Source: JAUVXJ01 sp034411995
GTDB lineage: Bacteria; Chloroflexota; Anaerolineae; UBA7937; B3-Chlor
NCBI GenBank assembly: GCA_034411995.1
Contig: DAOUME010000026.1
Location: 124,001 to 188,000 of the forward strand
Reading direction: 5' to 3'
Length of the DNA stretch: 64,000 nucleotides
Of the stretch, positions 16,477 to 24,754 are shown one piece after another. The position numbers were made by a program, and so were the translations under genes. Each line of letters begins with the position of its first letter. Position 1 is the first letter of the stretch. The notes beneath the pieces were generated by a model. It ran no database searches. It was not told the DNA's origin and saw only the letters and a list, made by a program, of their open reading frames with translations.

Positions 16477-17523
16477 TCAAACCTGCAAACGTTTGAGCCA
16501 GTCCTCGAGCCCCTCCAACTCACGCTTGGGGTCGCGAACCAACATCTCCCTGATGGCCTGCTGGATGTCCTTGCCCGCAAAGAGCACCTCGTGGATCTGC
16601 TCTGTGATGGGCATCTCCACGCCATACCTTCTGGCCAGCTTCATGGCCGCTCTGGTGGTATTCACCCCCTCGGCCACCATCCTCATGGAGCGCTCCACCT
16701 CCTCCAGGCCGCGCCCCTTGGCCAGCTCCTCGCCCACGTAGTGGTTTCTGCTGTGCCTGCTGGCGCAAGTGCACACCAGGTCCCCGATCCCCGCCAGGCC
16801 GGAGAAGGTCAGCGGGTTGGCCCCGGCCGCCACACCCAATCGGGTGATCTCCGCCAGGCCCCGGGTCATGAAGATGGCCTTGGCGTTCTCGCCGTAACCC
16901 AGTTGGTCGGCAGCGCCGGCGCCCAGAGCGATGATGTTCTTCAGCGCTCCGGCCAGCTCCACCCCGACCAGGTCGTCGTGAGTATAGACCCGGAAACGCG
17001 GGGTCATGACCACATCCTGGACGAACTCAGCCACCTCATCGTTCGTGGAAGCGATGACGGTCCCCGACGGCAAGCCGGCAGCGATCTCGCGGGAAAGATT
17101 GGGCCCCGAGAGGGCGCAGATCGATTCGTGTACCTCGCGGCCCAGCTCCTCGGCGATGACCTCCGACATGCGCAGGCCGGTCTCCTCCTCCAGCCCCTTG
17201 GCCCCGCTGAGGACGATGGTCTCCCCCCGGACATGCGGAGTCACCCGTCGTGCGTTCTCCCTCATGGTCTGGGCGGGGACCACCAACATGAGCAAGACAC
17301 ACGAGTCCAGCGCCTGCTCCAGGGAGGAAGTGACGGCCAGGCCGTCAGGAAGAATGACGCCCGGCAGGAAGCGTTTGTTCTCCCTCGACGTCCGCAGGGC
17401 CACGGCCTCCTGTTCAGAGCGGGCCCAGAGTGAGACCTGACGTCCTGCGCCGGCCATCATCACGGCCAGCGTGGTGCCCCAGGCCCCCGTGCCCACGACG
17501 GCGATACGCCCTTTATCGCCCAC
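16477..17523 (-). CDS. gpsA: Glycerol-3-phosphate dehydrogenase [NAD(P)+]
   Basis: A 348-residue enzyme converting dihydroxyacetone phosphate to sn-glycerol-3-phosphate for phospholipid synthesis. The N-terminal Rossmann motif is I-A-V-V-G-T-G-A-W-G-T at 7-17. Other family marks are S-G-A-K-G-L-E, L-S-G-P-N-L-S-R-E-I and the catalytic Lys in E-L-A-G-A-L-K-N-I-I-A-L-G. It starts with GTG overlapping the plsY stop by one base. Co-transcription with plsY fits the pathway, because PlsY uses its product. Confidence 0.96.
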   Translation of the reverse strand: MGDKGRIAVVGTGAWGTTLAVMMAGAGRQVSLWARSEQEAVALRTSRENKRFLPGVILPDGLAVTSSLEQALDSCVLLMLVVPAQTMRENARRVTPHVRGETIVLSGAKGLEEETGLRMSEVIAEELGREVHESICALSGPNLSREIAAGLPSGTVIASTNDEVAEFVQDVVMTPRFRVYTHDDLVGVELAGALKNIIALGAGAADQLGYGENAKAIFMTRGLAEITRLGVAAGANPLTFSGLAGIGDLVCTCASRHSRNHYVGEELAKGRGLEEVERSMRMVAEGVNTTRAAMKLARRYGVEMPITEQIHEVLFAGKDIQQAIREMLVRDPKRELEGLEDWLKRLQV

Positions 17524-18158
17524 TAGATCTTCTCTTCCCCTACCTTCTTCGCCGGCTCTCCGATGCGCCGCTCGGTGCCCTGGAGGAGACGTTTGATGTT
17601 CGGCCGGTGGGACCAGAGCACCAGGCTGCCCACAGCCAGGGCGAAGGCCAGATGTTCCACGGGCTGATGGAAGAAGAGCACCCCGACGAGCAGCACCGGG
17701 GACATGAGGAAGACGATGAGCAGTGAGGTCACCGAGGCGTAGCGCAGCACTACGAACCCGATGAAGGCGCTAGACAGTCCTACGATGAGACTGGGCCAGG
17801 GGGCCATGAAGAAGTAGGCGCCCATAGAGGTGCCCGTCCCGGCCCCGCCGCGAAAGCGGATGAACACGGAGTGGTTATGCCCTACCACCGCCGCGAAGCC
17901 GGCCAGGGCCACGGCCAGCTCTGAACCCCCCAGCCACCTGCCCAGGAGCACGGCCACGGCCCCCTTGAGCAAGTCCAGGCCGATGCTCACCGCGGCCGCC
18001 TTCTTGCCCACCGTGCGGAGGACGTTGGTGCCCCCCGTACGGCCGCTGCCGTACTGCGTGACGTCCGTCCCGTGGAGACGGCCCACGATGTAGCCGAAGG
18101 GGATCGATCCCAGCAGATATCCCAGAAGGATTACTACCACGTACCTGACGACTAACAA
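17523..18158 (-). CDS. plsY: Glycerol-3-phosphate acyltransferase PlsY
   Basis: A 211-residue membrane enzyme acylating glycerol-3-phosphate with acyl-phosphate. About five helices are visible, along with the conserved loops G-S-I-P-F-G-Y, S-G-R-T-G-G-T-N-V-L-R and G-H-N-H-S-V-F-I-R-F-R-G-G-A-G. In the second loop a Thr replaces the usual Asn (GRTGGTN instead of GNxGATN). The start is TTG, supported by AGGGAGGT 8 bp upstream. It forms an operon with gpsA. Confidence 0.95.
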   Translation of the reverse strand: MLVVRYVVVILLGYLLGSIPFGYIVGRLHGTDVTQYGSGRTGGTNVLRTVGKKAAAVSIGLDLLKGAVAVLLGRWLGGSELAVALAGFAAVVGHNHSVFIRFRGGAGTGTSMGAYFFMAPWPSLIVGLSSAFIGFVVLRYASVTSLLIVFLMSPVLLVGVLFFHQPVEHLAFALAVGSLVLWSHRPNIKRLLQGTERRIGEPAKKVGEEKI

Positions 18159-18451
18159 CGTCGAGAACCTCCCTCTAAGTGGAACCCCGGAACGGTGGCG
18201 GAGTTACCCTCTACAACGCGGACGGCGGCGCGAAGCCCTTCCTCGACGCGCCGCCCTCGCGGTGGACACGAGGGGATTATAGGGGGAAAGCCGTAGCTGC
18301 GCAAGACGCAACACTCACACTGGCATTGTGGGTGCGAGTGGCTGTCAGGTCAGGTCGGCAATATGGAGAGCTCAATGAGGGACCGGCCGTCTTCCTGTTC
18401 CGGAACCGTGGAGCTTCACCTTCTGGCATCTCGGATTGCCCGCACAGCGGG
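18159..18451. other. Intergenic region upstream of the accessory gene pair
   Basis: No supported gene. An open frame of 137 codons on the plus strand has no ribosome site and a composition unlike its neighbours. The right edge carries the promoter of the next gene. Confidence 0.4.
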
Positions 18452-18480
18452 TTGCACGGGCAGGGCATTTGTGGTATGAT
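18452..18480 (+). promoter_or_regulatory. Sigma-70-type promoter of the membrane/PIN gene pair
   Basis: TTGCAC, a 17-nt spacer and TATGAT. The first start codon is 160 bp downstream, leaving a long leader. Confidence 0.65.
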
Positions 18481-18640
18481 AGAAGAAGCGATTTGTGTGA
18501 CCGATGACCAGTTGTGGCGAACCAGCACACGAACGCGCAAGTCTGGTGGTTCCGCACACAAGCCAAATACAAGAGTCACACTCAGCGCGTGATCGCTCGC
18601 GCAGGTAAGCCACCTCATCGGTACCAGAAAGGACGCCAAC

Positions 18641-19327
18641 ATGACATCACATGACAAAGATCAAGAGCAAGCGACAAGTCGCGAGACGATCTATCGGTAC
18701 TCCGTGAGCGTGCTGCTAACCATCGTGTGGTCTGCATTCCTCTGGGCGCACGTGCGCACACAATTCACAGTTGACCCCTACGTCATTTTGCTGCTGTGCG
18801 GTCTCAGTGGTGTCTTCCTCTTTCCGTGTCTCTCGCGCGTCAAGATCGGCAACCTACTTGAGCTGGAGCAACGTGCGGTCAAGGAGGCCGCGCAGGCTAG
18901 TGTGAGCGAAGCCAAGAGAATCGTCTTACGCGGGAGGGTCGTGCAAGACCAACAAGGCAGACGATTCTACATTGACAACACTGGCGGACGACACTTGATA
19001 AAGCACGGTGACGACAAGACGGCATACTTCCTTGCAGGCGCGGAAGGCATCATACCAGTGAGTCAAGAGGATCTAACACCATACCAACTCTCCTACCCCA
19101 CGGAAATGGAGAGCGTGCTCGATGGCAGACTGTTGAAGGCGGGGAATCACATATTCGTCCTGCTCAATGGGAAAAGATACTGGGTTGGGATGGATGATCT
19201 CGTGGACTGGGGGCGAGACCACGTCTCCGACTGGCAAGACGTCACGGCTGATGCACTGAGGTCCTATCCAAGAGGGCGCTCTGCCCGTGTGGAGGCGGCT
19301 GTGCCACGAGTCCCCACGGAGGAGTAG
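18641..19327 (+). CDS. Membrane-anchored protein of unknown function
   Basis: A 228-residue protein I do not recognise. Two adjacent hydrophobic helices (about residues 21-37 and 46-64) form a hairpin with both ends likely cytoplasmic. A short charged coiled segment (71-90) follows, then a soluble beta-rich domain with repeated Y/F-x-V/I strands. The domain contains I-D-N-T-G-G-R-H-L-I and V-L-L-N-G-K-R-Y-W-V-G. Codon use is less GC-rich than in neighbours. It has its own promoter and precedes the PIN-like gene by 141 bp, so the two could act together as an accessory module. Confidence 0.7.
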   Translation: MTSHDKDQEQATSRETIYRYSVSVLLTIVWSAFLWAHVRTQFTVDPYVILLLCGLSGVFLFPCLSRVKIGNLLELEQRAVKEAAQASVSEAKRIVLRGRVVQDQQGRRFYIDNTGGRHLIKHGDDKTAYFLAGAEGIIPVSQEDLTPYQLSYPTEMESVLDGRLLKAGNHIFVLLNGKRYWVGMDDLVDWGRDHVSDWQDVTADALRSYPRGRSARVEAAVPRVPTEE

Positions 19328-19468
19328 CAGTTCCCGTAGTTCAGGAGAGTCGTGGTGGCACCTCGTCTGATCACATCGTCCTGGTACGTGCCGCACCGTC
19401 AGTAGCAGGCGCAAGACTGGCCAAATGGTCATAGTGCCGTCGCAAAGCCAGAGCGGAGGGATTCGCCT

Positions 19469-20875
19469 ATGAGGAAGAGTTTCCCTGGTTACTACCGGCC
19501 TAGCGAGGATGAGTTCTCCCGGTTGTGGGCAGACTGCTGGTTCGTCCTTGATGCCAACGTGTTACTCAACCTGTATCGCTACTCGAAGGGTACAAGGGAA
19601 GCGCTGTTTGGCATCCTTCAAGCAGTCTCGAATCGTCTCTGGGTTCCGCATCAGGCGGCGTCGGAGTACCACCGCCGCCGCCTGGAGGTAATCGCGGGAC
19701 AAGCGGCGGCCTACGAGAACATCCGGGGCCTGCTGCGCAAAGCACAGGGTGGCCTTGACAACGAGGTACGCGCCGCTGCCAGACCGGGTAGACACCCATT
19801 CATTAAGGTTGAGGAATTGCTGGAGAAGATCCACGCCGCCATCGCGGAGATCGAGAGGGAACTGGATGATCTGGAGTCGGGACACCCCGACCTCCTGGCT
19901 GAGGACCCCATCAAAGAAACCATTGCGGAGCTGCTGGATGGCAAGGTGGGTGCCAAGTACTCCACCGATCGTCTTGAAAAAGTCTACAAGCAGGGCAAGT
20001 CAAGGTACGAAGGCCAGATCCCTCCTGGGTACCGCGACGCCGGCAAGGGAGGCACTAGACAGTACGGCGACCTCGTCCTGTGGCTTCAAGTCATCGACAA
20101 GGCGACGGAGACTAAGAAGCCCGTTATCATGGTCACCGATGACAGGAAAGAGGATTGGTGGCTGCAATTCAAAGGACGAACGATCTCAGCGCGACCCGAG
20201 CTTGTGGAGGAGATGCAGACAGAGGCGGGCGTCTCTTTCTACATGTACCCCGCCGATCCCTTCATGGAGCACGCGGAGCGGCAACTCAAACGGCGAATCG
20301 AGCCTGAGGCGATCGACGAAGTGCGAGATCTCAGAGAACGCGATGAGGAGGAAATCAGAGCCCGGCGCGCCGAAATCGTTCGACGCATCTCCCAGGAAGC
20401 TCGCCATAGACTTGCGGAGGCGGACGACGCGTTCTCCCAAGCCTACGAACGACGAACACAGGGGATGCAGCTTCCGCCAGGCTATCGTTCGCCCCATCTG
20501 GGCGACTACATTGCGGAGATCGTGCAGCAGGTGTATAGCCGATACACGCCGGATCAACTTGAGGAGTTCGAGAGACAAGCGGTCCAGCCATATGGGGGAT
20601 TCACCGCGGACCAACTGGAGGAGCTGAAGAGACAAGCGCTTGAGCCATACGGGGAGTTGCCCACGTACTTAGCGGGGTACCTCCGAAATCCGTACAGCCA
20701 AATTCAACACACGCCTGAGCCACGGGACCTGAGTCCCGACATGCGACAGCCCATCGCTGATGTACCACAGGCTGAGCAAGACACTCCCACGCACCCGCAG
20801 TCAGAAGCAGAAAGCGAGGATGAGCCAGACCAGGCGACGGCTAATGGCCCGGAAGACAACGAAACTCATGATTGA
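19469..20875 (+). CDS. PIN-like domain protein with C-terminal repeats
   Basis: A 468-residue protein. The N-terminus has a PIN-like nuclease domain (PIN_8 type): the acidic motif F-V-L-D-A-N-V-L-L-N-L-Y-R-Y near 25-38 and the distal V-T-D-D-R-K-E-D-W-W near 220-230, which should hold metal at a ribonuclease centre. An insertion of charged helices lies between. After residue ~260 come a long charged coiled coil and two tandem ~20-residue repeats (Q-L-E-E-x-x-R-Q-A-x-x-P-Y-G), then a disordered acidic tail. The family is often annotated next to defence or toxin genes, but its role is not settled. There is no antitoxin-like partner. Confidence 0.82.
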   Translation: MRKSFPGYYRPSEDEFSRLWADCWFVLDANVLLNLYRYSKGTREALFGILQAVSNRLWVPHQAASEYHRRRLEVIAGQAAAYENIRGLLRKAQGGLDNEVRAAARPGRHPFIKVEELLEKIHAAIAEIERELDDLESGHPDLLAEDPIKETIAELLDGKVGAKYSTDRLEKVYKQGKSRYEGQIPPGYRDAGKGGTRQYGDLVLWLQVIDKATETKKPVIMVTDDRKEDWWLQFKGRTISARPELVEEMQTEAGVSFYMYPADPFMEHAERQLKRRIEPEAIDEVRDLRERDEEEIRARRAEIVRRISQEARHRLAEADDAFSQAYERRTQGMQLPPGYRSPHLGDYIAEIVQQVYSRYTPDQLEEFERQAVQPYGGFTADQLEELKRQALEPYGELPTYLAGYLRNPYSQIQHTPEPRDLSPDMRQPIADVPQAEQDTPTHPQSEAESEDEPDQATANGPEDNETHD

Positions 20876-21222
20876 CGAGAACGGCCGCTGATGCCACGCG
20901 TAGTTCCATCTGTCGCTTGAAACGGTGGTATTATCACGATCGCAGCGATGGCGCGCTCACCAAGATTCGCCCCGTGTGTTGGACACTTGTACCGTCAAGA
21001 CCGTATTCACGCGTCCCACCGCGCTCTGCAACGACTGTCACCCTGTCGGGCTGTCAGCTCAGGTGCTGGAGGCTCAGTGCCGTAGTCAGCCTGCCGCCCC
21101 CTTCGAGCTTCGATACGGGCTTAGCCCTATCCTTCGACAAGCTCAGGACCTGGCTCAGCATGCTTGCCTCAGGGCCAGAGAGCACACGCAAGCCACCCTG
21201 TCACCAATCCACGCCGCGTCGT
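20876..21222. other. Intergenic region with a dispersed repeat copy
   Basis: No supported gene. At about 21101-21150 the sequence TTCGATACGGGCTTAGCCC followed by CCTTCGACAAGCTCAGG is an inverted partial copy of the units at 14222 and 14369. Confidence 0.5.
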
Positions 21223-21251
21223 TTGTGCGTCTCCCGCGCCAGTGCTACAAT
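21223..21251 (+). promoter_or_regulatory. Probable promoter of the lipoprotein gene
   Basis: TTGTGC, a 17-nt spacer and TACAAT, ending 49 bp before the ATG at 21301. The -35 element is weak. Confidence 0.5.
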
Positions 21252-21300
21252 GGCCATACTCCAATACTCCTCCTCTCCGTAGAATCTTGTGAGAATCGTT

Positions 21301-22497
21301 ATGTCAAACTCTCGGGCTATCGTGCTCACCGCCGGGCTGCTGCTACTGGCTCTGCTGGCCTGCAGCCTGCCCTCCGTCCTGCCCGAACAACCGCCCGCCA
21401 GCCCCACACCGGTGCCTGTGGCCTCCATTGCCTCGCTCTCCACGCCAACCAGCACCGCCACCGCCCGGCCTTCCAGGACTCCAGGACCCACGGGCAGCGC
21501 TTCCCCCACACCCGTCCCTGCCTCTCCCACGCCCACCGAGATCTGGCAAATGGAGCTAGAGGACCTGCCCTCCATGTCCCTTCAGGACTGGCCGCGCCCC
21601 GCACAGGATAACGGCCTCTGTATCCACTTCATCCCCGAGGAGTACCACACCCCCGAGCACCTGGATCTCCACATCTCGCGCCTGGTGGACATGAAGACGA
21701 AGTGGGCGCTGGTGATCTACGCCGACGAGCTCCAACTGGGGATGGCCGCCCCCAAATTCAGGGACGCCGGCATCACCGTGGTCTGGCGCAGGATATTGTA
21801 CCCCGGCGAGAAGTACTTCGACTGGGGCCGGGACGTGCAGGTGCTCCAGAGTCTGGGCATGCCCCCCTACATGCAGATCTACAACGAGCCCAGTCTGGAG
21901 GCGGGATGGGAGGAGCCGCCCGTGCCCAGGGAACGTTTCTTCCAGGACCTGCTCAAGGCGGCGCGGGACGTCTACAACGCCGGAGGGTACGTGGGCCTCC
22001 AGTTCGTGGACCCGGACTGGCTGAGAGAGGCCCTGTACGAGATCAGGCTCCACAGCGGAGAGCCGATCTTCCGCCGGATGTTCTTCGTGCCCCATCCCTA
22101 CGGCCTCAACCATCCCCCCTCCTATCAAGAGGACCTCAACTCCGTGCTGGGGTTCCTCACCTTCGCCCAGGTGTTCCAGGAGGAGATCGGCTTCGTGCCG
22201 CCCATGATCGCCGGCGAAGGCGGCTGGAAGTACGGCGCCACCGACGACGACCGGTTCCCCAAGATCGACGACCAGCTCCACCGGGACTACCACGTGGAGG
22301 TCTTCAACTGGTTCCGCACGGGAACGCTCTCCAACGACCAACCCCTGCCGGACTACCTCTTCGCCTTCTGCCCCTGGCTGCTATCATCGAAGATGGACGA
22401 CAGCGCCTGGTACGACAGCTTTGCCGGGGACCGGACGCTGACCATCGAGGCGGTGAAGGCCATACCTCCCTTCACTCGCCGCTTTACCTGGGATTGA
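21301..22497 (+). CDS. Glycoside-hydrolase-like TIM-barrel lipoprotein
   Basis: About 398 residues from the ATG; a GTG four codons earlier is also possible, and neither has a clear ribosome site. A signal peptide ends in a lipobox L-L-A-C near residue 21 (from ATG). A ~60-residue Pro/Thr/Ser linker follows, then a ~310-residue catalytic-type domain. Y-N-E-P-S-L-E (mid-barrel) and M-I-A-G-E-G-G-W-K-Y (late) resemble the acid/base and nucleophile strands of clan GH-A-like hydrolases. The specific family is not recognised. It is predicted to act on polysaccharide at the cell surface. Confidence 0.78.
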   Translation: MSNSRAIVLTAGLLLLALLACSLPSVLPEQPPASPTPVPVASIASLSTPTSTATARPSRTPGPTGSASPTPVPASPTPTEIWQMELEDLPSMSLQDWPRPAQDNGLCIHFIPEEYHTPEHLDLHISRLVDMKTKWALVIYADELQLGMAAPKFRDAGITVVWRRILYPGEKYFDWGRDVQVLQSLGMPPYMQIYNEPSLEAGWEEPPVPRERFFQDLLKAARDVYNAGGYVGLQFVDPDWLREALYEIRLHSGEPIFRRMFFVPHPYGLNHPPSYQEDLNSVLGFLTFAQVFQEEIGFVPPMIAGEGGWKYGATDDDRFPKIDDQLHRDYHVEVFNWFRTGTLSNDQPLPDYLFAFCPWLLSSKMDDSAWYDSFAGDRTLTIEAVKAIPPFTRRFTWD

Positions 22498-22704
22498 CGT
22501 CGCGCGCACGAAGAACCACCCATGCATCCTTCGATACGCCACTTCGTTGCTACTCAGGATGCGACTCGTCGTTGTCAGCCCTCCTTACCTCCACGCCCTC
22601 TTCGCCCATCCAGCGGCACGAGGATGTTCAGCTTGGGCCAGAAAGATTACCCTCACCTGGCCGCTTCTGCTGGGACTGAGCCGGGCGCGACCCGGCAAAC
22701 TGCC

Positions 22705-22800
22705 CAGGCCAGAGCTCCCCTCCCTTGATGGGAGGGGTTGGGGGAGGGTGGCGGCGCCCCCTTAACGCCTCACCCCCACCTGTGTCCTCCCCCATCCAGG
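22705..22800. repeat. Nested GC-rich palindromic element
   Basis: Two hairpins (CTCCCCTCCC-TTGAT-GGGAGGGG and CTCCCCCATCCAGGGGGAGG) lie about 60 bp apart. They are arranged so that the whole ~95-bp block is also roughly inverted around its centre: CTCCCC...GGGGGAGGGTGG on the left and CACCCCCACC...GGGGGAGG on the right. It resembles MITE-like or repetitive palindromic elements; no ORF is inside. Confidence 0.6.
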
Positions 22801-22903
22801 GGGAGGAAGTTGTCCGTCGTTTGTAGTGTGCGCTTTAGCGCATACGATGCGCCGAAGCCCTCACTACTAACCGAGCCCCCACGAATGCGGCACGAAAGTA
22901 CTA

Positions 22904-22932
22904 TTGACTTGCCCCCTGCGCCCCACTAGACT
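22904..22932 (+). promoter_or_regulatory. Sigma-70-type promoter of the secreted protein gene
   Basis: TTGACT, a 17-nt spacer and TAGACT, about 30 bp before the ATG at 22962. Confidence 0.65.
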
Positions 22933-22961
22933 AGTATTGCCAGCGCGTCTGGAGGAGCTCC

Positions 22962-24719
22962 ATGCCAGGACTAGGTCCCAAACGACAGGTGGTGCGCCTG
23001 CTCCCCGCCCTTCTGCTCATCTGGGCACTCGCGGCCACGGTAACGCCCCCAACCTCAGGGGCCAGCGTCAACCTCACAGAGAACTGGGGCTTCGAGGAGG
23101 GCTTTCAGCCCAACGGGGTCGGACTGGGTTGGAACCCATTCGTCCTCTACGGCAGCGTCACTTTCGCCAACACCATCGAGTACTTCTGGCCCGGCGCGGA
23201 GCATACCGAGGGAGAGACGTCCCAGCTCATCATCTCCAAGACCGCCTTCAGCGCCGGGCTGTACCAGCAGATCAACGGCGTGACCATCGGGAAGCCGTAC
23301 GGCGCCAAGGCTGCCATGCTCACCCTGTTCGAGAGCTCCGCTCCTCCCAGCAACGACGGGACGATGCAGAAGCTGGTGGGCATAGACCCCTACGGCGGCA
23401 CCGACCCCAACTCCTCCCACATCGTCTGGAGCCCCGTGGACGACCACGACGAGGCCCCCTGGGTGGACGTTCGCGTGGCGGCGGTGGCCGAATCCAGCAC
23501 GATCACCCTCTTCGTACGGGTCAACTGCCTCCAGCCGGTCAGCCACCCCTCTCTGGACAACCAGGTCTTCATCGACGCGGTGATGCTGGCCCAGGCGCCC
23601 ACGGTGAGCGCCTCTTCACCGCCGGTGAGCACTTCGCCCATCTTCGCCGTGACCTGGGATAACGGACAACCGGCTCCGGGAGGGTACATCGTCAAGTACG
23701 ACGTACAGTACAAGGACGACGTGAACGACACGTGGATCCTCTGGCAGGACAAGACCCGGGACGCCTCAGCCCTCTTCACTGGGATCCCGGGCAGGACCTA
23801 CACCTTCCGGGCCAGGGCGTACGAGAGATACACCGACTGGTACGAAGTGCGCCTGGTGGGGGCCTGGAGCGAGGGCGACACCACCACGAGAGTCGCGGCC
23901 CCGGAGGTCCAGGGCTACGTGAGGGACAATCGGGGCATCCCCTTGCTGGGAGCCACAGTGCAACTGGTGGGCACGGCCATCTCCAGCGATACCGCAGACG
24001 GTGGTCGCTACCGCCTGATCCCCTCCACCCCAGGCATCTACGACGTCTCCGCCAGTGGGCCAGGGTACAACGCTCCTCCTGAAGTGCGCGACGTCGACCT
24101 GGAGGTCGATGTGGTCACCCTGAGCTTCACCCTGCGTCCCCTCGACGACGTGGTGGCGAACGGGGACTTGGAAGATGGGTTGGCCAACTGGCACACCGTG
24201 GCCGGTAGCATTGTGGACCCCGTGGTTGCTGACGAAGGCGTCAGGAGCGGCGGCTACTCGCTAGCCCTGGGCCAGGACTCCCCCACGAACGGAACCTGCG
24301 CGGTGACCCAGACGGTGTACGTCACGCCCACCATGCACATGCCCACGCTCTCCTTCTGGTACCGGACGCCGGGCGCCGAGGGCGACGATGTCTTCGAGGT
24401 CGGCATCTACTACGGCGATCCGTGGACCTACCGCGCCCTGTCCATCCTCAACGCCCACGAAGACTGGACCCACACCTGGGTGGACGTCTCGCCCTACGTG
24501 GGCACGGCGTCCATCTCCTTCACGTACCGCCGGCAGGGCGACCAGGACTTCACCGTCTACGTGGACGAGATCGGCCTGGGCGGGGCTTCGGGGGGTCCCT
24601 TCAAGAGCCACCTGCCTCTCGCACTGGGAGCTGGCTCAGACCGGTCTCTGCCCGCGCGGGCCAGGACATCAGTCCGGGCCAAGACCGGTGGTCCACAACC
24701 AATCCCCTGGGCCAAGTGA
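22962..24719 (+). CDS. Secreted multidomain surface protein (PYGGTDP domain, Fn3, CarboxypepD-reg)
   Basis: A 585-residue secreted protein; the start ATG follows GGAGGAG. A signal peptide runs to about residue 35. The first domain (40-210) carries G-I-D-P-Y-G-G-T-D-P and matches the domain of the protein encoded at 7315-8379. A fibronectin-III-like domain (~220-310) and a carboxypeptidase-regulatory-like domain (V-Q-G-Y-V-R-D-N-R-G-I-P-L-L-G-A-T-V, ~318-395) follow. The last domain is MAM/CBM-like, with N-G-D-L-E-D-G-L-A-N-W. There is no obvious C-terminal anchor. It probably binds carbohydrate or surface polymer. Confidence 0.85.
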   Translation: MPGLGPKRQVVRLLPALLLIWALAATVTPPTSGASVNLTENWGFEEGFQPNGVGLGWNPFVLYGSVTFANTIEYFWPGAEHTEGETSQLIISKTAFSAGLYQQINGVTIGKPYGAKAAMLTLFESSAPPSNDGTMQKLVGIDPYGGTDPNSSHIVWSPVDDHDEAPWVDVRVAAVAESSTITLFVRVNCLQPVSHPSLDNQVFIDAVMLAQAPTVSASSPPVSTSPIFAVTWDNGQPAPGGYIVKYDVQYKDDVNDTWILWQDKTRDASALFTGIPGRTYTFRARAYERYTDWYEVRLVGAWSEGDTTTRVAAPEVQGYVRDNRGIPLLGATVQLVGTAISSDTADGGRYRLIPSTPGIYDVSASGPGYNAPPEVRDVDLEVDVVTLSFTLRPLDDVVANGDLEDGLANWHTVAGSIVDPVVADEGVRSGGYSLALGQDSPTNGTCAVTQTVYVTPTMHMPTLSFWYRTPGAEGDDVFEVGIYYGDPWTYRALSILNAHEDWTHTWVDVSPYVGTASISFTYRRQGDQDFTVYVDEIGLGGASGGPFKSHLPLALGAGSDRSLPARARTSVRAKTGGPQPIPWAK

Positions 24720-24754
24720 AAACCTCACCCCAGGAGAGCCATGATCCCCTCTGG

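Noticed and set aside
18179..18592. 137-codon plus-strand open frame before the accessory pair
   Set aside because: No ribosome site, amino-acid pattern unlike a folded protein, and it overlaps the promoter of the next gene.
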